Positions 16,424 to 24,666 of a stretch of DNA of 56,991 nucleotides are shown piece by piece. Under the pieces are notes generated by a model, which ran no database searches, was not told the DNA's origin, and saw only the letters and a program-made list of their open reading frames with translations. Positions within the stretch are counted from its first letter, which is position 1; every line of letters begins with the position of its first letter. Both the position numbers and the translations under genes were made by a program. Source of the DNA: Flagellimonas alvinocaridis (GTDB taxonomy: Bacteria; Bacteroidota; Bacteroidia; Flavobacteriales; Flavobacteriaceae); contig NZ_SNTZ01000015.1 of NCBI RefSeq assembly GCF_004916895.1, positions 1 to 56,991 on the forward strand, written 5' to 3'.

Positions 16424-17500
16424 TCATTGCATTTGGTCCAATATCAACCTATTGGAAAGATACATGTAACGGGCATAGGGTTTGGACCGTTCCCCAGCAA
16501 ACTCATAAGCCTTGCCAAAATGATGGGTCGCCTTTTCTTGGTTTTTTGCCTTGATGTAGTATTCTCCCATGGCCAGATTGACAATCCAATTGTTGGAATC
16601 TTTCTGGAACATCCCGGACAAAATTTCAAAGGTTTTCTCGGGATTATCCTCCAATAGCATAAAACTCAAAGGATAATAGTAAAAATACGGGAAACCCTCT
16701 CCCACTTCCAATGCTTTCTGCTCGTAAGTCTTACTTTCCTGCGACATTCCTTTTTGGGCCAAGAGTTTGGATTTCAACATTAGGTTACGGAACTCCTCTC
16801 CCATGGCGATGGATTTTTCGGCATACTGTAGGGCCGCATCCACGTTTTTGGCATCTTCGGACAGGGTCAATTGTGCCAATTTGATATAGTCATCAGAAGT
16901 TTTCTCCTCCTTGGATTTCAAATCGGTCAGTAAATTGGCAGTAACATCCGTGCCAATGGTGATTCCACATTTTACCGTGGACCATTGCAGTTCCAAAACG
17001 GCTTCTTCGGCCTCCCTTGTGGTGAATTCATAGGTGAGCCATTCCCGGTATTCACTTGGTTTAGGGGTAGCGGTAACCCGAAGGGCATCCTCCTTGGGAT
17101 CATAACTGAAACTGCCCCAACTTTCATGGTTCTTCGAAAAAATATAGGTCCACTCCCCATCCCGCACAAAAATGTGCAATCCGTAGGTGCCTTTGGCAAG
17201 TGGTTTTCCTTGCACCGTAACATCATGGGTAAAGCTGATGGTGGTATTCTCGTTGGCCCCGGCACGCCATGGGTATTCCACCCCATCAACCACAAAATCA
17301 TAGGGTACGATGCCGCCAAAAATCTTGCGCTGCTTTGCAGCCGGACTGTTGTAGGTCACGGTTACATCGGTTGTGCCGATTCGCTGCATGACGCTGGCTC
17401 GCTGGCTGACCTTTGTGGCCACCAACATATCTTGGGCCAAGGCCATATGGCAACTTATTACTACAAAGTTTAATGCGATTACTAGAAATCGTAGGTTCAT
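16424..17500 (-). CDS. DUF2911 protein with tetratricopeptide tail
   Basis: A 358-residue exported protein with a signal peptide (FLVIALNFVVISCHMALAQ). The DUF2911 domain (about 25-170) has TVTYNSPAAKQRKIFGG, the pattern VEYPWRAGANENTTISFTHD, KGTYGLHIF and WTYIFSKNHESWGSF, which are all hallmarks of this Bacteroidota family. The C-terminal part shows TPR-like helices (DAALQYAEKSIAMGEEF). The family function is unknown. It starts 21 bases after the stop of the LamG-like gene on the same strand and is probably its operon partner. Confidence 0.88.
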   Translation of the reverse strand: MNLRFLVIALNFVVISCHMALAQDMLVATKVSQRASVMQRIGTTDVTVTYNSPAAKQRKIFGGIVPYDFVVDGVEYPWRAGANENTTISFTHDVTVQGKPLAKGTYGLHIFVRDGEWTYIFSKNHESWGSFSYDPKEDALRVTATPKPSEYREWLTYEFTTREAEEAVLELQWSTVKCGITIGTDVTANLLTDLKSKEEKTSDDYIKLAQLTLSEDAKNVDAALQYAEKSIAMGEEFRNLMLKSKLLAQKGMSQESKTYEQKALEVGEGFPYFYYYPLSFMLLEDNPEKTFEILSGMFQKDSNNWIVNLAMGEYYIKAKNQEKATHHFGKAYEFAGERSKPYARYMYLSNRLILDQMQ

Positions 17501-17521
17501 TTTTTATCGTTTTTTGATGTG

Positions 17522-18622
17522 TTATTGTATTTTCAATCCTTTGGTGTCCAAAAATCTCCCGGTGACCAACCATCCGCCGAAATCCTCTGAAACGGCCAGT
17601 AAAAGTGTATTCTTTCCTTTTCTCAAGGGGAGATATACCGCATCGAAGAGACCAATCGTGCCCAAATAGCGATAATCCCGGGAACGGTATCTATTGTTGC
17701 CCTTATAAATGGGTTTGCCGTTAAGGATGACCACTGCCCTATCGCTGTAACCAAACTCAAAGAGTTTGGTCATGTCCGATGTTGCATCCAGTTCAATTTT
17801 GGCAAATACGGTGTTGCCTGGAGTATCATCAAAGCGTTCCACTTTTCGGGAAATATTGGCGGCCGTACCTTCTTCTACCACAACGGTTTCACCCCAAGTC
17901 CTGTCGGTAATGATTTGTGGGATTTTGGAATGATCATCCAAAAGTTGTTCCTCAAACTTATCAGAGAGCTGCCATTGGGGAATCAATCCTTCAATGGGCT
18001 TGCGGTCCAAGGGTTTAAAATTCTTGAGTTCGTGCTTGGTCTTATCAATTCGGATGTTGGCCAAATGCATGCCTTGGGCATTTCCGCCATTCAACGAGAT
18101 GCCGCCCTCCACAGGTTCATGGAACAATTGCCAAGAAAGGTTCGGTTCCTCCGAATAGTCCAGAAAAACTTGGGCCTTATCGTCATGGACCACCAATTTC
18201 ACATGGGTCCAATCATCGTATTTGTATTCATAGGGAAAGGCATACTTTTCACCATAGTACAACTGCCACGGGGAAATCCCTTTGGTCAAGGGAATCGCTT
18301 GGTTGGCATCTGGATTACCCGCTTGGTGCGGACGAATATAAAAGTGTTCGGCATCATTGCCGTTCATCCTAAAATAGACCCCCGGAAACGCCTGTACTTC
18401 CTTTAAATAGATGTCGTACTCAATGGTGCCGTTCAAAAAATCGCCATCTTTTAGGATGATGGAACCGCCTTGCAGGTAAATGGACTTTTTGCCCTTAAAC
18501 TCTTCCAAAATATAGGACTCCGCTTCAAAGTTCCAATTGATGGTATCCAAAGGAATAATGTCTTGGGCTTTCCCCAAAAAACCACCCAAAAGGGCTATGA
18601 TGATAATGCTCGCTTTTTTCAT
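17522..18622 (-). CDS. Secreted LamG/concanavalin-like protein
   Basis: A 366-residue protein with a signal peptide (ASIIIIALLGGFLGKAQ). The N-terminal half (about 30-200) has the pattern of a laminin-G/concanavalin lectin fold: TIEYDIYLKEVQAFPGVYFR, DDWTHVKLVVHDDKAQVFLD and GGISLNGG. A second beta domain follows, with VVILNGKPIYKGNNRYRSRD and YLPLRKGKNTLLLAVSEDFG, like the accessory galactose-binding domains of glycosidases. No catalytic residues are evident. ATG 18622 was preferred over an upstream one because the signal begins there. It is divergent from the regulator-like gene at 18752. Confidence 0.75.
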   Translation of the reverse strand: MKKASIIIIALLGGFLGKAQDIIPLDTINWNFEAESYILEEFKGKKSIYLQGGSIILKDGDFLNGTIEYDIYLKEVQAFPGVYFRMNGNDAEHFYIRPHQAGNPDANQAIPLTKGISPWQLYYGEKYAFPYEYKYDDWTHVKLVVHDDKAQVFLDYSEEPNLSWQLFHEPVEGGISLNGGNAQGMHLANIRIDKTKHELKNFKPLDRKPIEGLIPQWQLSDKFEEQLLDDHSKIPQIITDRTWGETVVVEEGTAANISRKVERFDDTPGNTVFAKIELDATSDMTKLFEFGYSDRAVVILNGKPIYKGNNRYRSRDYRYLGTIGLFDAVYLPLRKGKNTLLLAVSEDFGGWLVTGRFLDTKGLKIQ

Positions 18623-18751
18623 GATGAATTGATTTATGGCCGAAAGGTCCCGTATTCCTTTGTTTTTGCGGAAACAATCTCGTGCAAGTTGATTCATTAC
18701 GGTTCATGTATCGGATTTTTTCCAACATTTGCAATAGAAGAATGTTCGCAT

Positions 18752-20002
18752 ATGTATCCTGAGTACCCATTGGTAAAAAAATGTTTGTCCCAAATTGAAG
18801 AAAGCCTTGGTTGGGGGCCTTCCGAACATTGGCACAACGATGTTTTTTCTGAACTGAGCGAGAAAATCCAGTATAAGACCCAAGTCCTATTGAGCCCAAC
18901 CACCCTGAAGCGTGTTTGGGGCAAAGTGAACTACAAAAGCGCCCCGAGTATCACTACATTGAACACCTTGGCCCAGTTTGCGGGTTTTGAAAATTGGAGG
19001 GATTTCAAGAACAAGAACAAGGACACCAAAAAGATCTCAGTGCTGAGTAAGGTGAATTCCAATCTGGGCATTATCATGCTGGCCGCTTCGGTAATGGCCG
19101 TGGTTTTTATCTCTTTCTATTCTTTAAAAGGCTCCCAACCCGATACAGAAATGAACACCTCCAGTGTATACTTCAACAGCAGGCCTCTCGCCAAAGGCCT
19201 TCCCAACTCCGTGGTCTTTGATTTGGATATCGATTCCATTCAATCCGACAGTATCTATATTCAGCAATTTTGGGATCCCACCAAGACCATTACTTTGGAA
19301 ATGGGACAGAAACAAGCTACCGGACAATACTATTACCCCGGCTATTTTAGGGCTAAGTTGGTGGTGGATGGCAAAGCCATTAAGCAGCACGACCTATTCA
19401 TCAAGTCCGAAGGATGGTTGGGCACGGTGGATTATGAGCCTATACCAAAATACGTGGATGGAACTGACATACTCCAAGGTAAATTGGCCTTTCCACCTTC
19501 CCTATTGGAAGAGATAAAGACCAGTGAACAACCCATTTCATCAACCTTCCATTTGGTGGATGATTTTGGCACCGTTTCCGGGGACAATTTTAGGCTCACC
19601 ATCCGTTTAAAAAACAACTATCGCGAAAAATGGGCCGTCTGCCAGAAAACCCAAATCATCATTTTGGGTACCAAGAGCAGTATGATTGTGAGTACATCCA
19701 TTCCTGGTTGTGTTTCTGAAATTGGGGTGATGATGAGCGATGTGTACCTCAGTGGCAAGAAGCACGACCTGTCCAGCCTTGGTATGGATCTGTCCGAATT
19801 TAGGAACGTTACCCTTGAGGTACAGGAAAAGCAGTTGACTGTTTTCCTCGAGGACCAACCCATTTTTTCTGGAAGCTACAACGAATCCATGGGAGATATT
19901 GCTGGAATGCGATTCCAGTTTTTAGGAGCGGGTGAAGTAGCCAAAGTCCATTTGCAGGACCTAGTCACGGACAAAGTGATTATTGATGAGGATTTTAATT
20001 GA
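18752..20002 (+). CDS. Regulator-like membrane protein with beta domain
   Basis: A 416-residue protein. Residues 1-95 form a helical DNA-binding-like region (LSPTTLKRVWGKVNYKSAPS, then LNTLAQFAGFENWRDF), a pattern found at the N-terminus of many Bacteroidota regulators. One membrane segment follows near 110-130 (LGIIMLAASVMAVVFISFYS). The remaining 280 residues look like an extracytoplasmic two-domain beta structure ending in a LamG-like stretch (LTVFLEDQPIFSGSYNESMG). A cytoplasmic binding domain joined to an outside ligand domain suggests a one-component transmembrane sensor. The start at 18752 was chosen because it begins the helical domain. The gene is divergent from the LamG/DUF2911 pair, which may be its target. 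Confidence 0.68.
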   Translation: MYPEYPLVKKCLSQIEESLGWGPSEHWHNDVFSELSEKIQYKTQVLLSPTTLKRVWGKVNYKSAPSITTLNTLAQFAGFENWRDFKNKNKDTKKISVLSKVNSNLGIIMLAASVMAVVFISFYSLKGSQPDTEMNTSSVYFNSRPLAKGLPNSVVFDLDIDSIQSDSIYIQQFWDPTKTITLEMGQKQATGQYYYPGYFRAKLVVDGKAIKQHDLFIKSEGWLGTVDYEPIPKYVDGTDILQGKLAFPPSLLEEIKTSEQPISSTFHLVDDFGTVSGDNFRLTIRLKNNYREKWAVCQKTQIIILGTKSSMIVSTSIPGCVSEIGVMMSDVYLSGKKHDLSSLGMDLSEFRNVTLEVQEKQLTVFLEDQPIFSGSYNESMGDIAGMRFQFLGAGEVAKVHLQDLVTDKVIIDEDFN

Positions 20003-20014
20003 CCTTTTTTAGTA

Positions 20015-20596
20015 CTACCGCTCATTATACCCCTTGCCGTCCAAGATTTTTGGAAAGCTTTTTTCAATCCGGGATATGCGGGTCTTGGATTGTTTGGGTT
20101 GGGAAAAATAGAGCATATATCCCCGTTGGCGCCCTGGGGTGAGGGCTTCAAAAGCAGTTTTGAATTCGGTATCCGTGTCCAGTTTGGTTTGAAGCTCTTC
20201 GGGCATGTCAAACTCCGATGTTTTTTTTAGCTTTACCTGTAAGCCAGCTTTTTCCACTTCTACGGCTTCGTACAGATAGGTTTTTAGGGTAGATTCCATT
20301 TCTTGGATCTGTGCTTCTCTCGTAAACCGAATTTGCCGTGCGGATTGTACGTTCTCGGTTTGTTGGACAAGAATTCCTTCGGTGTCCTTCAATAGTACAC
20401 CTTTGTGGAACAACAGTGCACTATAGTCCTTAAACCCGTGGATCAACACCACGTTCTTGCCGTTATGGGTGTAGCATGGAACGCCCCACTTCAGTTCTTC
20501 AATCAATCCACAATCCAAGATAATTTTCCGTAATTGCTTGTACGCTGATTGCCATGGGGTATCTTTCTCAAAAAAGAAATCGACTTTTGGATTCAT
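20015..20596 (-). CDS. YdeI/OmpD-associated family protein
   Basis: A 193-residue cytosolic protein with the DUF1801-like fold first (WQSAYKQLRKIILDCGLIEE, GVPCYTHNGKNVVLIHGFKD) and the OmdA/YdeI tail after (FDMPEELQTKLDTDTEFKTA, TPGRQRGYMLYFSQPKQSKT). The family is widespread and not well characterised biochemically. ATG 20596 gives MNPKVDFFF. It lies 20 bases behind the AraC-type gene and may be co-transcribed. Confidence 0.85.
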   Translation of the reverse strand: MNPKVDFFFEKDTPWQSAYKQLRKIILDCGLIEELKWGVPCYTHNGKNVVLIHGFKDYSALLFHKGVLLKDTEGILVQQTENVQSARQIRFTREAQIQEMESTLKTYLYEAVEVEKAGLQVKLKKTSEFDMPEELQTKLDTDTEFKTAFEALTPGRQRGYMLYFSQPKQSKTRISRIEKSFPKILDGKGYNER

Positions 20597-20616
20597 GCTG
20601 CGCAATATACCAAATC

Positions 20617-21498
20617 TTAGGCCATGGCTCTTGCAAAACCTACGGTATCTCTATACATTTTTGGGGATATATCGGCATTGTTCTTAAAAAACCGACTAAA
20701 ATAGTGCTCGTCATCATACCCTAGATCAAAGGCAATTTCCTTGACGGATTTATCGGTGAGGTACAGTTCCCGCTTGGCTTCAATGACAATGCGTTCCGAA
20801 ATGAGGTTGGTCATGGTCTTGTTAAAGTGGTTCTTGGTGATCTTGGCCAACGCCTTTGGGCTTATGTTCAGCATATCTGCGTACTCTCCCGCCGAGTGTA
20901 TGCTCTTGAAGTGGGTCTCGATAAGGTCCTTCAATTTTTGAAGGATAAAGGGTTCCTTTTCATCGGGGGTATCTTGTAACGATTCCGGCTGTTGCTTGGC
21001 CTTGGCCCGCGAAGCCGTAATCAAGAATATCTTCAAGTAGGAAACCAATAGCTCGTATTGGGCCAAATCTGCTTTCTGTACTTCGGATTTCATTTGCGAA
21101 AGGATCATTTCAAACTCCCTTCGGGTGCCATCATCCACACAAAAATAAGGCGGACTGTAAATATTATTGAAGAGCACCCCATTGCACGCAACTTGCTCAT
21201 GATGCTTATGGATGCAGAAAAAATCAGGATGGAAATTCAACACCACACCCTCCAATTTTTCCTTTTCATTAAGGACAAAAGGTTGATAGGGTGCCAGGGC
21301 AAACAGGGTTCCTGCCGTAAAATCGAACTCCGCAAAATCTATTTGGGCAGTGCCGCTCCCCTCTTTTATCCAGATCAAGGAATAGTAATTGAATCGGTTT
21401 AGCGAACAGAACTGGCAATCGTCCTCAAAGCTGGATAGTTTAAAAGCAAGGTTCCCTGTCTGTTCGTTAATGAGTGTGTTGGTGTTGTAGATGTCCAT
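20617..21498 (-). CDS. AraC-family transcriptional regulator
   Basis: A 293-residue protein with an N-terminal cupin-like sensing domain (to about 170; FDFTAGTLFALAPYQPF) and a C-terminal double HTH of AraC type: EYADMLNISPKALAKITKNH in the first, VKEIAFDLGYDDEHYFSRFF in the second. Such proteins bind direct repeats of about 21 bp spacing near promoters. Two promoters nearby (before 23437 and 24518) carry exactly such repeats and are candidate targets. Its own start region is duplicated at about 21,780. It is followed by the YdeI-like gene. Confidence 0.9.
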   Translation of the reverse strand: MDIYNTNTLINEQTGNLAFKLSSFEDDCQFCSLNRFNYYSLIWIKEGSGTAQIDFAEFDFTAGTLFALAPYQPFVLNEKEKLEGVVLNFHPDFFCIHKHHEQVACNGVLFNNIYSPPYFCVDDGTRREFEMILSQMKSEVQKADLAQYELLVSYLKIFLITASRAKAKQQPESLQDTPDEKEPFILQKLKDLIETHFKSIHSAGEYADMLNISPKALAKITKNHFNKTMTNLISERIVIEAKRELYLTDKSVKEIAFDLGYDDEHYFSRFFKNNADISPKMYRDTVGFARAMA

Positions 21499-21523
21499 TT
21501 TTTGAGTTTATAAATTGAGTATG

Positions 21524-21618
21524 TCACTTCGAGCTGTCATCCTGAGCGCAGTCGAAGGAACTGTCGAGAAGTCTTCAGTCTTAACTGCTTAAATGAGGTC
21601 TCGACTGCGCTCGACCTG
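21524..21618. repeat. Imperfect hairpin repeat (GTCA...TGAC type)
   Basis: The element runs from GTCACTTCGAG to CTCGACCTGAC and contains GCGCAGTCGA and its complement TCGACTGCGC, so it can fold on itself. A shorter relative is at 21822-21889 within the second duplication unit, and another at 23594-23665. It resembles the dispersed REP/MITE-like repeats common between flavobacterial genes. Confidence 0.6.
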
Positions 21619-21633
21619 ACAAACCTTGATTGA

Positions 21634-21780
21634 CTATAAGCGTCGTTCGGTTTCGGTTATCTGCAGGTCGTTGATGCTGACATAACGTCTCTGCATCAAT
21701 CCATGTTCATTGAACTCCCAGTTCTCATTTCCATTAGCACGAAACCACGCTCCTTCGGCATTTGGGTATTCGTATTCAAG
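21634..21780 (-). pseudogene. NTF2-like gene fragment (C-terminal copy)
   Basis: The fragment encodes about 48 residues ending [17 protein letters not shown] and INDL...ERRL, nearly the same as the end of the intact gene at 21919-22341. The 5' two thirds are missing: upstream the frame runs into the duplicated AraC start region. It is a by-product of the tandem duplication and is not expected to function. Confidence 0.8.
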
Positions 21781-21918
21781 TTGTAGATGTCTATTTTTAG
21801 TTCTACAAATTGAATATGTCACTTCGAGCGCAGTCGAGAAGTCTTCAGTCTCAACTGCTTAAATGAGGTCTCGACTGCGCCCAAGATGACAACTAAAAGT
21901 GACCATGCACTATATTAA

Positions 21919-22341
21919 TTACAGTCTTCGTTCATTGGCGGCTATGGGTAAATCGTTGATGCTGGCATAACGTCTCTGCATTAATCCATGCTCGTTAAAT
22001 TCCCAGTTTTCATTACCATACGCCCTGAACCATTGTCCTTGGTCATTCTGGTACTCGTACTCAAACCGCACCGCAATACGGTTGTCGCTAAAAGCCCAAA
22101 GCTCCTTTTTCAGTTTGTAATTTTTCTCCTTTTTCCATTTGTCGCTTAAAAAGGCAATTACTTCCTTCCGACCGTTTATAAATTGTGAGCGATTGCGCCA
22201 TTCAGTATCCACCGTGTAGGCCTTGGCCACTTTTTCCGGGTCTTGGCTGTTCCAGGCATCTTCTGCCAACTGTACTTTTTCTTGGGCCGTTTCCTCGGTA
22301 AAGGGAGGCAACGGATATTTTTGTTCTATGATCATTTTCAT
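21919..22341 (-). CDS. NTF2-like protein, DUF1348 family
   Basis: A 140-residue protein with the SnoaL/NTF2 cone fold: [20 protein letters not shown] at the start, [20 protein letters not shown], then the strands [20 protein letters not shown] and [19 protein letters not shown]1348 proteins of this length are common single-domain relatives of ketosteroid isomerase, with no assigned reaction. It is the third gene in a same-strand row (CMD, YHS, NTF2) with a 54-base gap before it, so it probably belongs to that operon. Confidence 0.88.
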   Translation of the reverse strand: MKMIIEQKYPLPPFTEETAQEKVQLAEDAWNSQDPEKVAKAYTVDTEWRNRSQFINGRKEVIAFLSDKWKKEKNYKLKKELWAFSDNRIAVRFEYEYQNDQGQWFRAYGNENWEFNEHGLMQRRYASINDLPIAANERRL

Positions 22342-22395
22342 TGTGGTTTGTTCAAAAAAAGGGCAGGTAAATAAATTTTGACCTGCCCCTTTGCA

Positions 22396-22863
22396 TCACT
22401 TACTGTTTTTGACCTTAGGCCAGTTGGCATGTGCCGCTTTTTTCAATTCGGCGGTACGATCTTTCCAATCGGGTAAGGCGTTGAAAGGCTCTCCGTTAAA
22501 ATCCCCATTGTAAAACAGGTAGAGTTTTCCATCAACAATGTCATAGGTCTCCGGGTTTATGGGAAACTTGGCTTCCTTAGCGCCAACACCCCATGCACAG
22601 TACCCATCAAACTGGGGCAAATAATTGCTGGGCGATTTGGCAAAGGCATTCTTATTGGCCTTACTGGCAAAGTAATAGGTTACCCCATCGTGCTTGGCCG
22701 CATGTGCCTTGGTTCCTTTTTTGGCCTTTCCAGAAAAATAGGATACCACATCGTATCCACCAATGGCTACTCCGTCTTTGTTTACGGGGTCGATTTGTGC
22801 TTGGGCAAGTACTCCCCATACAAGGGCCAATCCCAATAGAATTACATTTTTAATTGTTTTCAT
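22396..22863 (-). CDS. Exported YHS-domain protein
   Basis: A 155-residue periplasmic protein with a signal peptide (NVILLGLALVWGVLAQAQ). The YHS domain shows AIGGYDVVSYFSGKAKKGT, VTYYFASKANKNAF and QFDGYCAWGV, with the Cys often linked to metal binding. YHS domains occur in copper-handling ATPases and oxidases, but this stand-alone form has no known role. It lies 28 bases behind the CMD gene and is likely translated from the same message. Confidence 0.88.
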   Translation of the reverse strand: MKTIKNVILLGLALVWGVLAQAQIDPVNKDGVAIGGYDVVSYFSGKAKKGTKAHAAKHDGVTYYFASKANKNAFAKSPSNYLPQFDGYCAWGVGAKEAKFPINPETYDIVDGKLYLFYNGDFNGEPFNALPDWKDRTAELKKAAHANWPKVKNSK

Positions 22864-22891
22864 GATTCTTGTTTTTATTTGTATTGCGTGA

Positions 22892-23437
22892 TTAAACAGT
22901 TTGTGCCTCCACTACTGGAAAATCGATATCCGTGTCGGCAGTGTTGTTGAAATAGTTGGTGAGTACATTCAGGGCCACATGTGCCACGATCTCTCCCACG
23001 GCACCATCGGTATATCCGGCAGCTTTAACCGCAGCCACATCATCGGCGCTTACCCTACCGCGCTTTTCCACCAAGGTTTGGGCAAAAAATAGTGCAGCGG
23101 CGATCTTGGGATCTTTGTTCTTTCCTTCGCGGGCCATTTCCAAGGTGGTAGTGTCTATGCCCACCAATTTTTCCCCGATAAAGGAGTGTGCGGACAAACA
23201 GTAGTTACAGGTGTTGGATTCCGCTACCGCCAAGGCGATAAGCTCTCCCAATTTTCCGCCTAGGCTTCCTTTGCCAAGGGCGTCGCTAAAGTTCAGGTAC
23301 CCTTCCAAAACGGCTGGGGAATTTCCCATGGTGCGCATCATATTGGGAACCATGCCCAATTTGCTCTGGATGCCATCAAAAAGTTCTTTGGACCGTCCGG
23401 TGGTCTCTTTTGGATCTAATGCTTGTAAACGTGTCAT
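22892..23437 (-). CDS. Carboxymuconolactone decarboxylase/AhpD-like protein
   Basis: A 181-residue all-helical protein of the CMD/AhpD fold. The redox motif CNYCLSAHS (Cys-x-x-Cys with His three further on) lies near residue 82 and is that of peroxidase-related members. LGELIALAVAESN precedes it, as usual. The later half (DDVAAVKAAGYTDGAVGEIV) matches alkylhydroperoxidase-like proteins. It probably reduces peroxides or thiols in the cytosol. First gene of the CMD-YHS-NTF2 row, it has a promoter with paired TGGAC elements. Confidence 0.9.
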   Translation of the reverse strand: MTRLQALDPKETTGRSKELFDGIQSKLGMVPNMMRTMGNSPAVLEGYLNFSDALGKGSLGGKLGELIALAVAESNTCNYCLSAHSFIGEKLVGIDTTTLEMAREGKNKDPKIAAALFFAQTLVEKRGRVSADDVAAVKAAGYTDGAVGEIVAHVALNVLTNYFNNTADTDIDFPVVEAQTV

Positions 23438-23462
23438 AATCTTTTTTTTGTGTATGAATTAT

Positions 23463-23527
23463 TGATGGTACAAAGTTGCGGCGCAGACCTCTGGAATAAA
23501 ATGGACAAACTTCACTTGTGCTTGGAC
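23463..23527 (-). promoter_or_regulatory. CMD promoter with 21-bp direct-repeat operator
   Basis: On the minus strand two GTCCA elements (23523-23527 and 23502-23506) are exactly 21 bases apart. GTCCATTTT is followed after 19 bases by CAACTTTGTACCATCAA, whose CAACTTTG resembles the Bacteroidota -7 box. The same elements with the same spacings precede the isochorismatase gene. Direct repeats of 21 bp next to the core promoter are the usual AraC-family layout. Confidence 0.6.
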
Positions 23528-23706
23528 ATTTTTCCCGAAATGCCCATTTGCCCCAAAAACAAAGGGGATATTGTCTAAAAAGCGTATTAATTGTCAGGTT
23601 GAGCGCAGTCGAAACCTAATGGATCATCAACATGCTTTACGTTCTCGACTGCGCTCGAACTGACACATTCAAACTTCACTTGTGCTTGGACATTTTTCCC
23701 GAAATG
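23506..23706. repeat. 37-bp direct repeat flanking a hairpin element
   Basis: A 37-base sequence starting CAAACTTCACTTG and ending CCCGAAATG occurs at 23506-23542 and, without a mismatch, at 23670-23706. Between the copies lies a hairpin element of the GTCA...TGAC family (23594-23665, arms GCGCAGTCGA and TCGACTGCGC). The left copy includes one operator half-site. The 349-base gap between the two genes holds these elements and the promoter only. Confidence 0.85.
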
Positions 23707-23786
23707 GTCTTTATAACAAAAACAAAGGGCCAGACTTAAGTCCGGCCCCTTGCACTCCAACCTCACCATCACACTAAACACAGCGT

Positions 23787-24518
23787 TTATTTCTTGTGCA
23801 TTTTCAGCTCGCCCACCAATTCTTGAGTGGTGTATACCTTGCTAGAGATCATTTTGTAGTTGGTCTGGGCAGCTTGGTCGCCATCCAGTCCGGGGAGTTT
23901 GGCCGAAGCAGTGGCATCACCCACCACGGCAACCTCAAAACCGTTCTCCACAAGTTCCCTCATGTGCGATTCGGCACAAAGGTTACCGGACATCCCGGCC
24001 AAGATCACCTTGTCTATCTTCTGTTTGCGCAGTTGCAGGGCCAAGTCGTTGGATTCTGACCCAAAAACCTTGTGTGGGCTGGTCACCACTACCCTATCCT
24101 TGTTGATGTACTTTTTGTAGCGGGGCAACCAGTCGGCGCCGGAACCTTCAAAACCCTCTACGTTCAATTGGTCTCCACGATCGAACATGGTAATGTTGTG
24201 CATGAGTTTCTCCAAGACCCCTTCAAACTTCCACACGTGATCGTGTTTGTAGTAGTAGTGGGGAGAAACAAATACGGGAATGTTGTGCTCTTCGCCCAAC
24301 TTAAAAATCGTTTCCAGGTTCTCAATGGTGTTGTTCTCCTGTACGCTCTGTCCCACGGCACCCCAGGCCACGCCATCGGGGCTAAGGAAATCGTTCTGTG
24401 GGTCGGTGATCACTATGGCGGTATGTTCGTCTATAATGAAACCGGGTTCTGGTAATTGGGCAAAAAGCCCTGTAATGGTTGTAGTAAAAACTACTAGTGT
24501 TGTGAATACATTTTTCAT
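23787..24518 (-). CDS. Exported isochorismatase-family hydrolase
   Basis: A 243-residue protein with a signal peptide (VFTTLVVFTTTITGLFAQ). The cysteine-hydrolase triad can be traced: Asp in VITDPQNDF, Lys in YINKDRVVVTSPHKV region, and Cys in ILAGMSGNLCAESHM near residue 182, with the cis-peptide neighbourhood intact. Such enzymes hydrolyse amides or vinyl ethers. The substrate here is unknown, and an exported member is less usual. ATG 24518 was chosen because the signal begins there. It shares its operator with the CMD operon. Confidence 0.87.
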   Translation of the reverse strand: MKNVFTTLVVFTTTITGLFAQLPEPGFIIDEHTAIVITDPQNDFLSPDGVAWGAVGQSVQENNTIENLETIFKLGEEHNIPVFVSPHYYYKHDHVWKFEGVLEKLMHNITMFDRGDQLNVEGFEGSGADWLPRYKKYINKDRVVVTSPHKVFGSESNDLALQLRKQKIDKVILAGMSGNLCAESHMRELVENGFEVAVVGDATASAKLPGLDGDQAAQTNYKMISSKVYTTQELVGELKMHKK

Positions 24519-24551
24519 GGTGTTTGTACTTAAAATTGTTATACTAAATTT

Positions 24552-24616
24552 TGATGGTACAAAGTTGACGCAACTCAACACCGTAAAAAATGGACGATCC
24601 ACGCCACTGAATGGAC
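24552..24616 (-). promoter_or_regulatory. Isochorismatase promoter with 21-bp direct repeat
   Basis: Two GTCCA elements on the minus strand (24612-24616, 24591-24595) are 21 bases apart. Then GTCCATTTT, 19 bases, and CAACTTTGTACCATCAA follow as in the CMD promoter, while the filler between elements differs. Conservation of the elements and all spacings with divergent filler indicates function. Confidence 0.62.
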
Positions 24617-24666
24617 AATTTTCGTTTGGGTATGTTTTGAAGGGTATAGAACGGTGTGGAAAGGGT

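Larger units (their letters stand above)
21484..22070. repeat. Tandem duplication of about 296 bp
   Basis: The segment beginning GTTGTAGATGTC at 21484 (start of the AraC gene) is repeated from 21780. Each unit carries the AraC start region, a hairpin repeat, and the 3' end of an NTF2-like gene. The offset is about 296 at the left and 285 at the gene stops, so small indels have accumulated. The right limit is approximate. The stretch 21499-21918 contains no other gene. Confidence 0.75.

Noticed and set aside
21524..21889. Hairpins as intrinsic terminators
   Set aside because: They lack T-runs, are long and imperfect, and recur with the same ends elsewhere, so they read as dispersed repeats.
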